NCBI RefSeq assembly: GCF_022347725.1
Contig: NZ_JAKRGB010000004.1
Coordinates: 186,001-250,000 of the forward strand
Source of the DNA: Ruegeria sp. Ofav3-42
GTDB taxonomy: Bacteria; Pseudomonadota; Alphaproteobacteria; Rhodobacterales; Rhodobacteraceae
Reading direction: 5' to 3'
DNA length: 64,000 nt
Both the position numbers and the translations under genes were made by a program. The notes under the pieces were generated by a model. It made no database searches, was not told where the DNA came from, and saw nothing but the letters and a program-made list of their open reading frames with translations. This document shows, in pieces, positions 18,731 through 26,373 of the stretch. Numbering within the stretch: the stretch's first letter is position 1; each line of letters begins with the position of its first letter.

Positions 18731-19168
18731 ATGTTTAGCGATTTTCTGTCCCGGCTCACGCAGCCTCAGCCCGATCCACTTGCCGATGATGACGCGCGCC
18801 TGGCCCTTACGGCCCTTCTGGTGCGCATCGCCCGGTCCGACAATGACTATGCCGACAGCGAAATGGCCCGAATCGATAAGATTTCGGCCGAACGCTATGG
18901 CCTATCCCCCTTCGAAGCGGCAGGCCTTCGCGCCCGCGCCGAGGATTTGGAGGCAGAAGCCCCCGATACAGTCCGCTTTACCCGCGCGATTAAAGAAGCC
19001 GTCGCATACGAGGACCGTCTTGGAGTTGTGCAGGCGCTATGGTCGGTAGCGCTTGCTGATGGGCATCGTACTGGAGAAGAAGATTCTTTGCTGCGTCTGG
19101 TTGTCAGTCTTCTGGGCGTCAGCGACGTGGATTCGGCACTGGCCCGGCAAAAGGCGGCCAAATCGTGA
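18731..19168 (+). CDS. TerB-like protein, second copy
   Basis: 145 residues, a diverged tandem paralogue of the preceding gene. It has the same arrangement: LLVRIARSDNDYADSEMARID and ALWSVALADGHRTGEED. It lacks signal peptide and membrane segments. Its stop TGA overlaps the GTG start of the next gene (GTGA at 19165-19168), so the three genes probably form one transcript. Confidence 0.85.
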   Translation: MFSDFLSRLTQPQPDPLADDDARLALTALLVRIARSDNDYADSEMARIDKISAERYGLSPFEAAGLRARAEDLEAEAPDTVRFTRAIKEAVAYEDRLGVVQALWSVALADGHRTGEEDSLLRLVVSLLGVSDVDSALARQKAAKS

Positions 19169-19917
19169 TCGCGATGCTGGGCATGTACGACATGCCCGCG
19201 CTGCAACCGGCAAATGATCGGTTCTGGTCGTTGATTCGGGGCCATCTTGGGTTCGGACCAACGCATTTGACCCGAGGTGCCGACGTTTGGGACGTCTGGC
19301 ACAGTCCTGACCTTGTCTTCGCCCAAACCTGCGGCATGCCCTATCGCACGCGCCTGCACGGCAAGGTGCAGCTTGTCGGCACACCCGACTATGGGGTGCC
19401 TGAATGTCCGCCGGGGTACTACCGGTCCATTCTCGTAGCCCGGCAAAGCGATCCGCGCAATCTGGATCAATTGGCTGACGGTACGTTCGCCTATAACGAA
19501 GCGCTTTCACAGTCTGGTTGGGCAGCCCCCATGGTGCACCTGTCCCGGCACAGCCGCCTGCCCACGACTGTTCTGGAAACCGGTGGTCACGCCCTTTCTG
19601 CAACCGCCGTTGCCGAAGGTCGCGCCGATTATGCTTCTTTGGATGCGCTGACCTGGGAACTGCTCAAAGAGCATACGAATCTGGGTGGTGAACTGCGTGA
19701 GATTACAGGAACCCAGCCTTCGCCTGCCCTGCCCTACATCACCGCGACCGGGCAAGACGCGCGGGACATCGCTCGCGCGGTTCGATCAGCCATCGATGAC
19801 CTGTCGCCCGCCGACCGGAAGCTGCTGCATTTGCGCGGCCTGATTGATATCCCCGCTGACCATTACCTCGCGGTTCCCAATCCGCCCCCCGACGCGACCA
19901 AATTGCTCGATCCGTAA
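19165..19917 (+). CDS. PhnD-like substrate-binding-fold protein without signal peptide
   Basis: 250 residues resembling the PhnD/phosphate-phosphonate solute-binding fold: WDVWHSPDLVFAQTCGMPYRTRL and YRSILVARQSD are typical. There is no export signal, and no ABC permease of that type lies nearby, so it may act in the cytoplasm. GTG 19165, with AAGG upstream, gives the best start; ATG 19174 is the alternative. It is translationally coupled to the second TerB-like gene. Confidence 0.78.
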   Translation: MIAMLGMYDMPALQPANDRFWSLIRGHLGFGPTHLTRGADVWDVWHSPDLVFAQTCGMPYRTRLHGKVQLVGTPDYGVPECPPGYYRSILVARQSDPRNLDQLADGTFAYNEALSQSGWAAPMVHLSRHSRLPTTVLETGGHALSATAVAEGRADYASLDALTWELLKEHTNLGGELREITGTQPSPALPYITATGQDARDIARAVRSAIDDLSPADRKLLHLRGLIDIPADHYLAVPNPPPDATKLLDP

Positions 19918-20042
19918 CCAATTTGGTCAGAACGCTTGGTCAATTTGACGGTTTCAGGCCCGTTCCGCGTCATTTGCGCATTGCATTGCGCAGAATTTTC
20001 AGCCCTAGTACCGCACCAACACCAATAACAACTGGACCACCC

Positions 20043-20819
20043 GTGACAGATTCCACTCCGGTCATCGAGATCAAGAACCTACACAAGAGTTTTGGCAATC
20101 TTGAGGTATTGAAAGGGGTGGATATTACCGCCAGACGCGGTGATGTCGTGTCTCTGATCGGCTCGTCAGGGTCCGGAAAATCCACGCTTCTGCGGTGCTG
20201 TAACTTGCTGGAAGACAGTCAGGAAGGCGAGATCCTGTTCAAGGGTGAACCTGTCCGCTGGACCGGAAGCACGCATCACCGCCGTCCGGCCGACCCGAAA
20301 CAGGTGCTGCGCATTCGTACGAACCTGTCGATGGTATTCCAGCAATTCAATCTGTGGGCCCACATGACCATCCTGCAAAACGTGATGGAGGCCCCGGTGA
20401 CCGTCATGGGCCGCGACAAGGCCGAGGTTGAGGACAGCGCGCGCAGGTATCTGGAAAAGGTCGGCATCGGTGACAAATGCGACGTCTACCCTGCGCAATT
20501 GTCCGGTGGTCAGCAGCAACGCGCCGCGATCGCCCGCGGCCTGTGCATGGAACCCGAGGCTCTGTTGTTCGACGAACCGACCTCGGCGCTGGACCCAGAA
20601 CTGGAACAGGAAGTTATCAAGGTGATCAAGGACCTGGCCGCCGAAGGCCGCACCATGATCATCGTGACGCACGACATGAAAATGGCCGCTGATATCTCAA
20701 GCCACGTTGTGTTCCTGCATCAGGGCCTCATCGAAGAAGAAGGGCTGCCGGAAGACATCTTCACGACCCCTGAATCCGCACGGCTTCAGGGCTTTCTATC
20801 CGCCACCAAGGCGGCATAA
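20043..20819 (+). CDS. Polar amino-acid ABC transporter ATP-binding protein
   Basis: 258 residues of the HisP/GlnQ type. It has Walker A GSSGSGKST, signature LSGGQQQR, Walker B ALLFDEPTSALD and the switch His in VTHD. GTG 20043 gives a family-typical N-terminus (TDSTPVIEIKNLHKSFG). The frame is open from 19923, but the extra 40 residues look non-native. It leads an operon with a binding protein and two permeases. Confidence 0.93.
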   Translation: MTDSTPVIEIKNLHKSFGNLEVLKGVDITARRGDVVSLIGSSGSGKSTLLRCCNLLEDSQEGEILFKGEPVRWTGSTHHRRPADPKQVLRIRTNLSMVFQQFNLWAHMTILQNVMEAPVTVMGRDKAEVEDSARRYLEKVGIGDKCDVYPAQLSGGQQQRAAIARGLCMEPEALLFDEPTSALDPELEQEVIKVIKDLAAEGRTMIIVTHDMKMAADISSHVVFLHQGLIEEEGLPEDIFTTPESARLQGFLSATKAA

Positions 20820-20851
20820 ATTCAGGACAGAACCAATAAGGGGAGTAACCA

Positions 20852-21565
20852 ATGAAAAAACTGATTCTGACAACTGCTGCACTGGCGCTGAGCGCTGGTA
20901 TGGCCATGGCCGACACTGTTCGCATGGGCACCGAGGGTGCCTACCCTCCGTGGAACTTCATCAATGACGCCGGCGAGATCGACGGTTTCGAGCGTGAACT
21001 GGGCGACGAGCTGTGCAAGCGCGCGAACCTGGAATGCGAATGGGTCAAGAACGACTGGGATTCGATCATTCCGAACCTGGTCTCGGGCAACTATGACGTC
21101 ATCATTGCGGGCATGTCGATCACTGACGAGCGCGACGAAGTGATTGACTTCACTCAGAACTACACGCCGCCGGATCCATCGGCTTACGTTGCGACCTCGG
21201 ATGACGTTGACGTCGCAAACGGCGTTGTTGCTGCGCAGACCGGCACCATTCAGGCCGCGTATATCGCCGAATCCGGCGCAACTCTGGTCGAGTTCGCCAG
21301 CCCCGAAGAAACGATTGCGGCAGTGCGCAACGGCGAAGCTGACGCCGTGCTGGCCGACAAATCGTTCCTGGCACCGATCGCGGACGAAGACGCTGACCTG
21401 CGCTTTGTTGCCGAAGACGTTCCGCTGGGCGGTGGTGTCGGCATCGGTGTGCGCGAGTCGGACGGTGATCTGAAAGAAAAGCTCAACACTGCCATTCAGT
21501 CCATGAAGGATGACGGCAGCCTGAACGAGCTGATCACCAAGTGGGAAGTGTCCTCGACCTTCTGA
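20852..21565 (+). CDS. Amino-acid ABC transporter periplasmic binding protein
   Basis: 237 residues of the SBP family 3. The signal peptide is MKKLILTTAALALSAGMAMA with cleavage before ADTV; then come GTEGAYPPWNF, the ITDERDEVIDFT ligand-site motif and the second lobe with AVRNGEADAVLADKSF. The family binds basic or polar amino acids; the exact ligand is unknown. AAGGGGAG lies before the ATG. The stop is followed by a strong hairpin before the permease genes. Confidence 0.95.
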   Translation: MKKLILTTAALALSAGMAMADTVRMGTEGAYPPWNFINDAGEIDGFERELGDELCKRANLECEWVKNDWDSIIPNLVSGNYDVIIAGMSITDERDEVIDFTQNYTPPDPSAYVATSDDVDVANGVVAAQTGTIQAAYIAESGATLVEFASPEETIAAVRNGEADAVLADKSFLAPIADEDADLRFVAEDVPLGGGVGIGVRESDGDLKEKLNTAIQSMKDDGSLNELITKWEVSSTF

Positions 21566-21578
21566 TCTGAACCAGGTC

Positions 21579-21603
21579 GCGCGCCCTGAATACCGGGGCG
21601 CGC
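21579..21603 (+). promoter_or_regulatory. Intra-operon hairpin between binding-protein and permease genes
   Basis: GCGCGCCC (21579-21586) pairs with GGGCGCGC (21596-21603) around a 9-base loop. There is no T tract, so it is not a standard terminator. Hairpins in this position are known to stabilise the upstream part of the mRNA and lower read-through, so that more binding protein than permease is made; that role here is inferred. Confidence 0.75.
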
Positions 21604-21637
21604 AGCCCCTGAGCCTTAGCACCTCAAGAGGCCCGCC

Positions 21638-22525
21638 ATTTTCTCGTTTTGCACTGATCCCGATACGCTGGGCACGTTCCGCTGGTTTTCCTGCTACCTG
21701 ACCAACGGCGTGCATTGGTCGTTCTATCTGTCGTTCTTCAAGGTTTTGCTGCTGCTGGCCGTCACCGCGCCTGTAGCGTTGAGTTTTGGGTTCGTCGGCG
21801 CGATGGCCGCCCGATCGCATATCCCCCCCGTCAGCTGGTTGGGCAAAGCGTATATCGCGATTGTAAGGGGCGTGCCGGACATCGCGTTCTTCATGTTCTT
21901 CGTAATCGCTCTGGATCAGGCCTTTGAATGGACGCGCCACAAGATTCTATGCCCCGACTGGACGGACCCGATCCGTCAGGGCAACGACTTCATCGTCTGC
22001 CAGTCGGCAAAACTGCCGCTGAGCACCGCACCGGAATGGGTGCATGAAACCTATGGTTTCTTCCTTGCGGTCATTACCTTCTCGATCGTTTTCGGAGCTT
22101 TTGCGGCCAACGTGTTGTTCGGCGGTATGCGCGCTGTTCCGCATGCGCAGCTTGAAACCGCCGAAGCCTATGGCATGACGCGTCGCCAGACCTTCTGGCG
22201 CATCCTCGTGCCGCAGATGTGGGTCTATGCCCTGCCCGGCCTTTCAAACCTTTGGATGGTGCTGATCAAGGCCACGCCGCTGCTGTTCCTGCTGGGCATC
22301 GAAGACATCGTCTATTGGGCCCGCGAATTGGGCGGTACCAAGACCTCAAAATTCACGCAATACCCCCATGGCGACTGGCGCATGTGGTACTTCCTGGCTC
22401 TACTGATCTTCTACCTAGGCATGACCCGTGCGTCAGAGCTGGGGCTTGAAAAGCTGATGCGCCGCTTGTCCCATGGTCAGGCCACATCGGGCGGAGAGCT
22501 TCTGCGCAAGGAGACAACCGCATGA
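21638..22525 (+). CDS. Amino-acid ABC transporter permease (HisQ-like), probable ATT start
   Basis: 295 residues if started at ATT 21638. It has about five or six membrane helices and the permease EAA loop (HAQLETAEAYGMTRRQTFWRILVPQ). The N-terminal FSFCTDPDTLGTFRWFSCYLTNG before the first helix is typical of this family, but the frame holds no ATG, GTG or TTG between the in-frame TAG at 21617 and GTG 21710. AAGAGG at 21626-21631 is ideally placed for the ATT. GTG 21710 would cut into the domain and lacks a ribosome site. Its stop overlaps the next gene (ATGA). Confidence 0.88.
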   Translation: MFSFCTDPDTLGTFRWFSCYLTNGVHWSFYLSFFKVLLLLAVTAPVALSFGFVGAMAARSHIPPVSWLGKAYIAIVRGVPDIAFFMFFVIALDQAFEWTRHKILCPDWTDPIRQGNDFIVCQSAKLPLSTAPEWVHETYGFFLAVITFSIVFGAFAANVLFGGMRAVPHAQLETAEAYGMTRRQTFWRILVPQMWVYALPGLSNLWMVLIKATPLLFLLGIEDIVYWARELGGTKTSKFTQYPHGDWRMWYFLALLIFYLGMTRASELGLEKLMRRLSHGQATSGGELLRKETTA

Positions 22526-23328
22526 GCTGCATCCAAACCATCCAGGACTATGGGCTGCGATCCATCGGCGTCGGTGAGCGACTGTTGCCTCGTAACGACT
22601 TTACGCTCTGCGAACAGTTCACCCTGATCGGGTCGGGCATGATCTGGAATATCTATTTCGGCATCATGGCTCTGGCGACCGGGTTCTTTCTGGCTACTGC
22701 CGTTGCGATGGGCAAAGCATCCACCAACAAGTGGCTGCGCAAACCGTCGGAATGGTTCATCTTTATCTTCCGCGGCTCACCACTGTTCATCCAATTCTTC
22801 TTTGCCTACTTCTTCTTCCTGTCACTGAAGAAATCCTACCCCATGTTCGATGCCCTAACATCGGCATGGCTGGGGGCATTGATCGTTCTGTTCCTGAACA
22901 CCGCAGCTTATTCGGGCGAGATCTTCTACGGCGCGCTGCGCTCAATCCCCAAAGGCGATATCGAGGCCGCCGATGCCTATGGCATGTCGGGCTGGTCGCG
23001 GTTCCGTCGGATCGTTTGGCCCACCATGCTGCGTTTAGCATGGCCCGCGTACACGAACGAAGCGATCTTTTTGTTCCACGCCACCACGCTGGTCTTTTTC
23101 TCGGCCTTCCCGGCATGGCAGCAACGCGGTGACGCGCTGTACTACGCCAGCTATTTCGCCGACAAAACGTTCAACCCGTTTATCCCCTACCCGATTCTTG
23201 CCTTCTACTTCATCCTGCTGACGCTGGTGATCGTGGGTGTGTTCGGTCTGGTCAACAAACGGCTGAACCGCCATCTTCCGGCGGCCAGAAAGGCCAAAAT
23301 TCGGTTTCGACTGAACCTGGCGCGGTAA
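22522..23328 (+). CDS. Amino-acid ABC transporter permease (HisM-like)
   Basis: 268 residues with about five membrane helices and the EAA loop DIEAADAYGMSGWSRFRRIVWP. It is the second permease of the operon and starts within the ATGA that ends the first. The two permeases, the ATPase and the binding protein make a complete importer. A rho-independent terminator follows 24 bases after the stop. Confidence 0.93.
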   Translation: MSCIQTIQDYGLRSIGVGERLLPRNDFTLCEQFTLIGSGMIWNIYFGIMALATGFFLATAVAMGKASTNKWLRKPSEWFIFIFRGSPLFIQFFFAYFFFLSLKKSYPMFDALTSAWLGALIVLFLNTAAYSGEIFYGALRSIPKGDIEAADAYGMSGWSRFRRIVWPTMLRLAWPAYTNEAIFLFHATTLVFFSAFPAWQQRGDALYYASYFADKTFNPFIPYPILAFYFILLTLVIVGVFGLVNKRLNRHLPAARKAKIRFRLNLAR

Positions 23329-23351
23329 GTTCTACAAAACCACACTTCTCG

Positions 23352-23378
23352 AACCGGGCCCTAGAGCCCGGTTTTTTT
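23352..23378 (+). terminator. Terminator of the ABC transporter operon
   Basis: AACCGGGC (23352-23359) pairs with GCCCGGTT (23366-23373) around a 6-base loop and runs straight into a T tract ending at 23378. Confidence 0.95.
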
Positions 23379-23431
23379 AAGCAAATAGCCCATCGTTACG
23401 CGGGCATTATTCATCGGCAATTGGAGGGAGA

Positions 23432-23508
23432 TGGTACCGCCTCCCTGGCTTGAACAGGGGACCTCTGGATCCACAATCCAGCGCTCTAACCAACTGAGCT
23501 AAGGCGGC
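23432..23508 (-). tRNA. tRNA-His (GTG)
   Basis: A complete cloverleaf with acceptor GCCGCCT/AGGCGGT, D-stem GCTC/GAGC, anticodon stem CTGGA/TCCAG around TTGTGGA (anticodon GTG at 23474-23472), a T-arm with TTCAAGC, and an encoded CCA (23434-23432). It has a G1-U72 pair and A73, and the base before position 1 is T, so the extra G(-1) of most tRNA-His genes is absent. This is the known alphaproteobacterial form. Confidence 0.95.
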
Positions 23509-23555
23509 ACTCGTGAGGGGCGATGTACCGAACGCGTCGAGGGATTGCAAGAGGA

Positions 23556-24038
23556 TTAAAGAGGAATTTTCCAGCTTTGTTCGACAAGATCGAGCCCAAA
23601 GGAATGAACCTTTTTGCTGCCCGTCAATTGCCATCCTGACGCTCTGTAAAGCGCGCACACAGCCCGATGGCTTTCGTGGGTCCATAAGGCCATTTCTCTG
23701 TAACCTGCGCTGCGTGCAAAGGCCATGCAGGTGTGCAACATCCGTTTTCCCAGCCCCTGCCCCCGCGCCTCTGGCAGCAACAGAAACAACCGTAGTTTTG
23801 CCGTATGATCATCAAGGGCAACACAGAAAATACTGCCGAGCCGGGCGCCTGCTCGTTCCGCAATCCAGCCCCGCTCGCGCAATTGATCATGCGATGCGTT
23901 AAAGTCCACGAGGATACGTTCAACGAGGGGCGCGAACGTGTCGTCAAACCCCTCGTCCCGCTGGTAAAGGCGGCCATGCTGCTCAACAAGCCAAGGCGTG
24001 TCATCAGCGTGGAATTGTCTGATCAGAATGTCTTCCAT
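23556..24038 (-). CDS. GNAT-family N-acetyltransferase
   Basis: 160 residues. The acetyl-CoA motif is LFLLLPEARGQGLGKRML, with ARGQGLG as the pyrophosphate loop, followed by a C-terminal ALYRASGWQLTG segment usual for GNAT enzymes of the MarR/GNAT (ElaA/RimI-like) group. The acceptor is unknown. It is a single gene, divergent from the small plus-strand gene at 24116. Confidence 0.9.
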   Translation of the reverse strand: MEDILIRQFHADDTPWLVEQHGRLYQRDEGFDDTFAPLVERILVDFNASHDQLRERGWIAERAGARLGSIFCVALDDHTAKLRLFLLLPEARGQGLGKRMLHTCMAFARSAGYREMALWTHESHRAVCALYRASGWQLTGSKKVHSFGLDLVEQSWKIPL

Positions 24039-24115
24039 ACCCTACCTGACCGCAAAGGCGGCTTGATTCTCAACCCTTTGCACGCTAGCAGGAGTGCTCA
24101 GTCCCGGAGGCGCAA

Positions 24116-24304
24116 ATGGGCATCAACACCGAACGTGACATTCAGGCAAACCTGCAGATCGGCCCGACCGACCACGGAATGGTGCGCCTGTTCATCGAGG
24201 CGGACAACATCGAGATTCCGATGGACTTCGACCCTGAAGAAGCCGAAGAAATTGCGGATGAAATCCGCGCCGCTGCGCAAGCCGCCCGGGCCGTTAAGGA
24301 CTGA
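24116..24304 (+). CDS. Small conserved acidic protein
   Basis: 62 residues with no signal peptide or membrane segment. A short beta part (QIGPTDHGMVRLFIEADNIEIPMDF) is followed by an acidic helix (DPEEAEEIADEIRAAAQAA). I recall similar small proteins in Rhodobacteraceae, possibly the DUF6324 family, but I cannot check. The function is unknown. The ATG follows CCCGGAGG. Confidence 0.8.
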   Translation: MGINTERDIQANLQIGPTDHGMVRLFIEADNIEIPMDFDPEEAEEIADEIRAAAQAARAVKD

Positions 24305-24307
24305 TCT

Positions 24308-24739
24308 TCAAATTCTCGGATCGCGCAAAGCCTGCAACCTGCGGGCCGTGTCGGTTGCGAACTTCTGAATCATTTTCTTCCGACGCGCCGGCGCGAGTTT
24401 GTCCTCTGGTGCCATCCGCACAATCTCGGCATCATATGCATCCGCGATGATCAGGCCGGTTTCCTGCGGCAAAAGTTCGGTCGGGAAATCGGTATCAACA
24501 GCCCAGAAAAAACGGTCACACCAGTCCAGATACCCCTGCCATTTGGAATCTGACAGGTAATCGGCCCGGCTGGATTTGCACTCGATCACCCACAACTCAC
24601 CCTTGGGACCCAGGCCTATGACATCAACGCGCAGTCCGCGCGTCGGAACAAATTCTTCAACAGATACAAAGCCATGCGACAGAAGGTGGCGGGAAACCCC
24701 ACGGGCCAGTTTTTGTCCGGGCTGCAATTCCAGTGTCAT
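24308..24739 (-). CDS. mmcB: MmcB-like DNA repair protein
   Basis: 143 residues. The core RVDVIGLGPKGELWVIECKSS is a PD-(D/E)XK nuclease-like site with Asp, Glu and Lys, and RADYLSDSKWQGYLDWCDRF follows, as in the MmcB family described in Caulobacter DNA-damage repair. ATG 24739 (MTLELQPGQ) gives the family-like N-terminus; the frame is open upstream, but that part crosses the promoter. A LexA box lies just upstream, which fits SOS control. Confidence 0.88.
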   Translation of the reverse strand: MTLELQPGQKLARGVSRHLLSHGFVSVEEFVPTRGLRVDVIGLGPKGELWVIECKSSRADYLSDSKWQGYLDWCDRFFWAVDTDFPTELLPQETGLIIADAYDAEIVRMAPEDKLAPARRKKMIQKFATDTARRLQALRDPRI

Positions 24740-24750
24740 GATTGGAATGT

Positions 24751-24765
24751 GAACAATTCGTGAAC
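24751..24765 (-). promoter_or_regulatory. LexA (SOS) box of mmcB
   Basis: On the mmcB strand the sequence is GTTC-acgaatt-GTTC, an exact match to the alphaproteobacterial LexA consensus GTTC-N7-GTTC. It lies 11 bases upstream of the mmcB ATG, between a possible TTGATT -35 and CACATT -10. Confidence 0.85.
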
Positions 24766-24789
24766 AAAAATCAAGGCACCTAAAACTTC

Positions 24790-24839
24790 TTGACACGATA
24801 CCGTTTGGTACTGCATTTAATCCAATACCAAACGGTATC
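24790..24839 (+). promoter_or_regulatory. Promoter and operator of the ArsR/SRPBCC operon
   Basis: A consensus TTGACA (24790-24795) is followed by two perfect inverted arms, GATACCGTTTGGTA (24797-24810) and TACCAAACGGTATC (24826-24839). Each arm is itself a TACC-N4-GGTA palindrome. The AT-rich spacer (CATTTAAT) would hold the -10. The arrangement suggests autorepression by the ArsR-type protein encoded 16 bases downstream. Confidence 0.82.
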
Positions 24840-24855
24840 ACAAATGGGGTGACAA

Positions 24856-25176
24856 ATGCAGATCCAAACCCAAAACGCGTTCCGCGCTCTTGCTGACCCT
24901 ACCCGTCGGGAAATCGTGCAGATTCTCGCATCGCAGGACATGACGATTGCCCAACTGACGGACCGGTTCGACATGACCCGCGCTGCAGTAAAAAAACATC
25001 TGACTGTCTTGTCGGATGGTGGCCTCATTTCGGTCGAAGCACGCGGGCGCGAGCGCATAAATCGGCTGGAGCCAAAGGGAATGGCCCCCATCCTCGATTG
25101 GTTCAGCTATTTTGACCAGTTCTGGGATGACCGCCTGAGCAATCTCAAAGAAGCTATTGAAAGGAATAAACAATGA
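24856..25176 (+). CDS. ArsR-family winged-helix regulator
   Basis: 106 residues. The HTH is plain: FRALADPTRREIVQILA, then MTIAQLTDRFDMTRAAVKKHL with the recognition helix, and LVDGGLI-like wing. No metal-binding CxC motif is visible, placing it with the metal-independent ArsR proteins paired with SRPBCC genes. Its stop overlaps the start of the SRPBCC gene. A strong palindromic operator lies directly upstream. Confidence 0.92.
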   Translation: MQIQTQNAFRALADPTRREIVQILASQDMTIAQLTDRFDMTRAAVKKHLTVLSDGGLISVEARGRERINRLEPKGMAPILDWFSYFDQFWDDRLSNLKEAIERNKQ

Positions 25177-25598
25177 CCAGTTCAGTTTTGCAGAAGACAA
25201 TATTCCTGCGCGCCGAGCCCGAAACTGTCTGGGCCTACCTGACCGAGCCCGATCGGCTGGCCGAATGGTTTCACAAGCCCGAACGTCCATTGGCCGTCGG
25301 CCAGAAGCTTGAGATGTTTGGCACAACCAGCGGAGACCTTCTGATTTGGGGCGACGTTCGCGCCGCGCGCCCGCCCGAGTATCTGGAGTACACGTTTACC
25401 ATCAAGCCACTGGGAAACGCCGTCAGTGTCGTCAAATGGACGCTGGACCCGGTTCCGGGCGGCACTCGGTTGGGCCTGGTGCACGAGGGCTTGCCGCAGA
25501 ATGCCGAGGCGTTCGGCTTGATCCTGTCGCTTGATGATGGCTGGGACGAGCACTTTGGCAAGATGCGCAAAGCGCTGCACGAAACTGTTGATGCCTGA
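25173..25598 (+). CDS. SRPBCC/AHSA1-domain protein
   Basis: 141 residues of the START-like AHSA1 fold: IFLRAEPETVWAYLTEPDRLAEWF at the N-terminus and a long C-terminal helix (LDDGWDEHFGKMRKALHETV). Such proteins bind hydrophobic small molecules; the ligand is unknown. Starts inside an ATGA with the regulator gene, so the two are made from one transcript. Confidence 0.9.
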   Translation: MTSSVLQKTIFLRAEPETVWAYLTEPDRLAEWFHKPERPLAVGQKLEMFGTTSGDLLIWGDVRAARPPEYLEYTFTIKPLGNAVSVVKWTLDPVPGGTRLGLVHEGLPQNAEAFGLILSLDDGWDEHFGKMRKALHETVDA

Positions 25599-25808
25599 CC
25601 CCTTGCGCAAACCCGCCTCACGCCCTACTTAGGCCCGTGGCGGGTTCTGCCCTTCTTGTGATTGGTAGCATTCTGGTGGCCTTAAGCAATTCCGAGGGGG
25701 CTGGCTCTGTTCAGGTCCTGGCCTGATTACCTGGCGCCCACCTGTACATACAGGTCCTCGGGAATCACACCGCACGGTTGACTGGTGGTCCCGCCACATA
25801 CACTGATC
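25599..25808. other. Intergenic stretch after the SRPBCC gene
   Basis: About 210 bases between the SRPBCC gene and the methyltransferase remnant. A 29-codon open frame from GTG at about 25636 to TGA encodes a short hydrophobic peptide (SALLVIGSILVALSN), but has no ribosome site or neighbour to support it. Nothing else is recognised. Confidence 0.4.
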
Positions 25809-26356
25809 TCAGGCCTCGTCCGCGGTCAGATCAACTTTTACAAATGTCCCATCCGCAAGCGCAAAGTCGTAAAAAAACATCAACAGGCGGCCGCGATTGC
25901 CTCAGGCGCTGCCCCAGATCAATGCCGATGAACTTAATGGACGGGTTCGAATGGAGGGCAACAAGCGCCGCTTGCCCGGCTGCCACGCCAACTTCGGCAA
26001 AGCAATCGACTTCTTGCGCCAATTGATGCAGCCCCCGACGTTTTGGCTCCATGCCGGGTGCCATTTCACCGAGGTGAAAGTCCTGCCGCATGTGTCCGTA
26101 ACAAACGTTCCCATTGATGGCGACAGGCTCGCCCGCGTCAATCTAACTTTGGGCGATCACATGGTTAAACTGGGATAGGTCCTGCCGGAATACCGGGGAG
26201 TTCAACAGGTCTTCGTATGTAACGTCGCTCAAGGAAAAGCTCTTCACTTGTCGTTTCGAGTGGCAGGGCCATCAGGTGCCAATCAGGAGCATTTTGCAGG
26301 CGGAATACCTGCTTTTTCGGCCGTTGGCCGGTGCTTAAGACAATTATCTTACTCAA
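25809..26356 (-). pseudogene. Decayed class I SAM methyltransferase
   Basis: Pieces of one protein can be read in order on the minus strand but in different frames. The N-terminal part (from TTG 26356: NAPDWHLMALPLETTSEEL) shifts frame near 26230 into LSDVTYEDLLNSPVFRQDL, meets an in-frame TAG after HVIAQS near 26145, and continues in-frame to motif I (CFAEVGVAAGQAALVALH, then FIGIDLG). A further frameshift in a T run near 25870 is needed to reach FFYDFALADGTFVKVDL and the stop at 25809. The remnant is shorter than an intact enzyme. The substrate is unknown. Confidence 0.8.
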
Positions 26357-26373
26357 ACGGTCGAAATTGGAAG

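Noticed and set aside
18261..19168. Tellurite resistance operon
   Set aside because: Only stand-alone TerB-like domains are present; terA, terC, terD, terE and terZ are absent.
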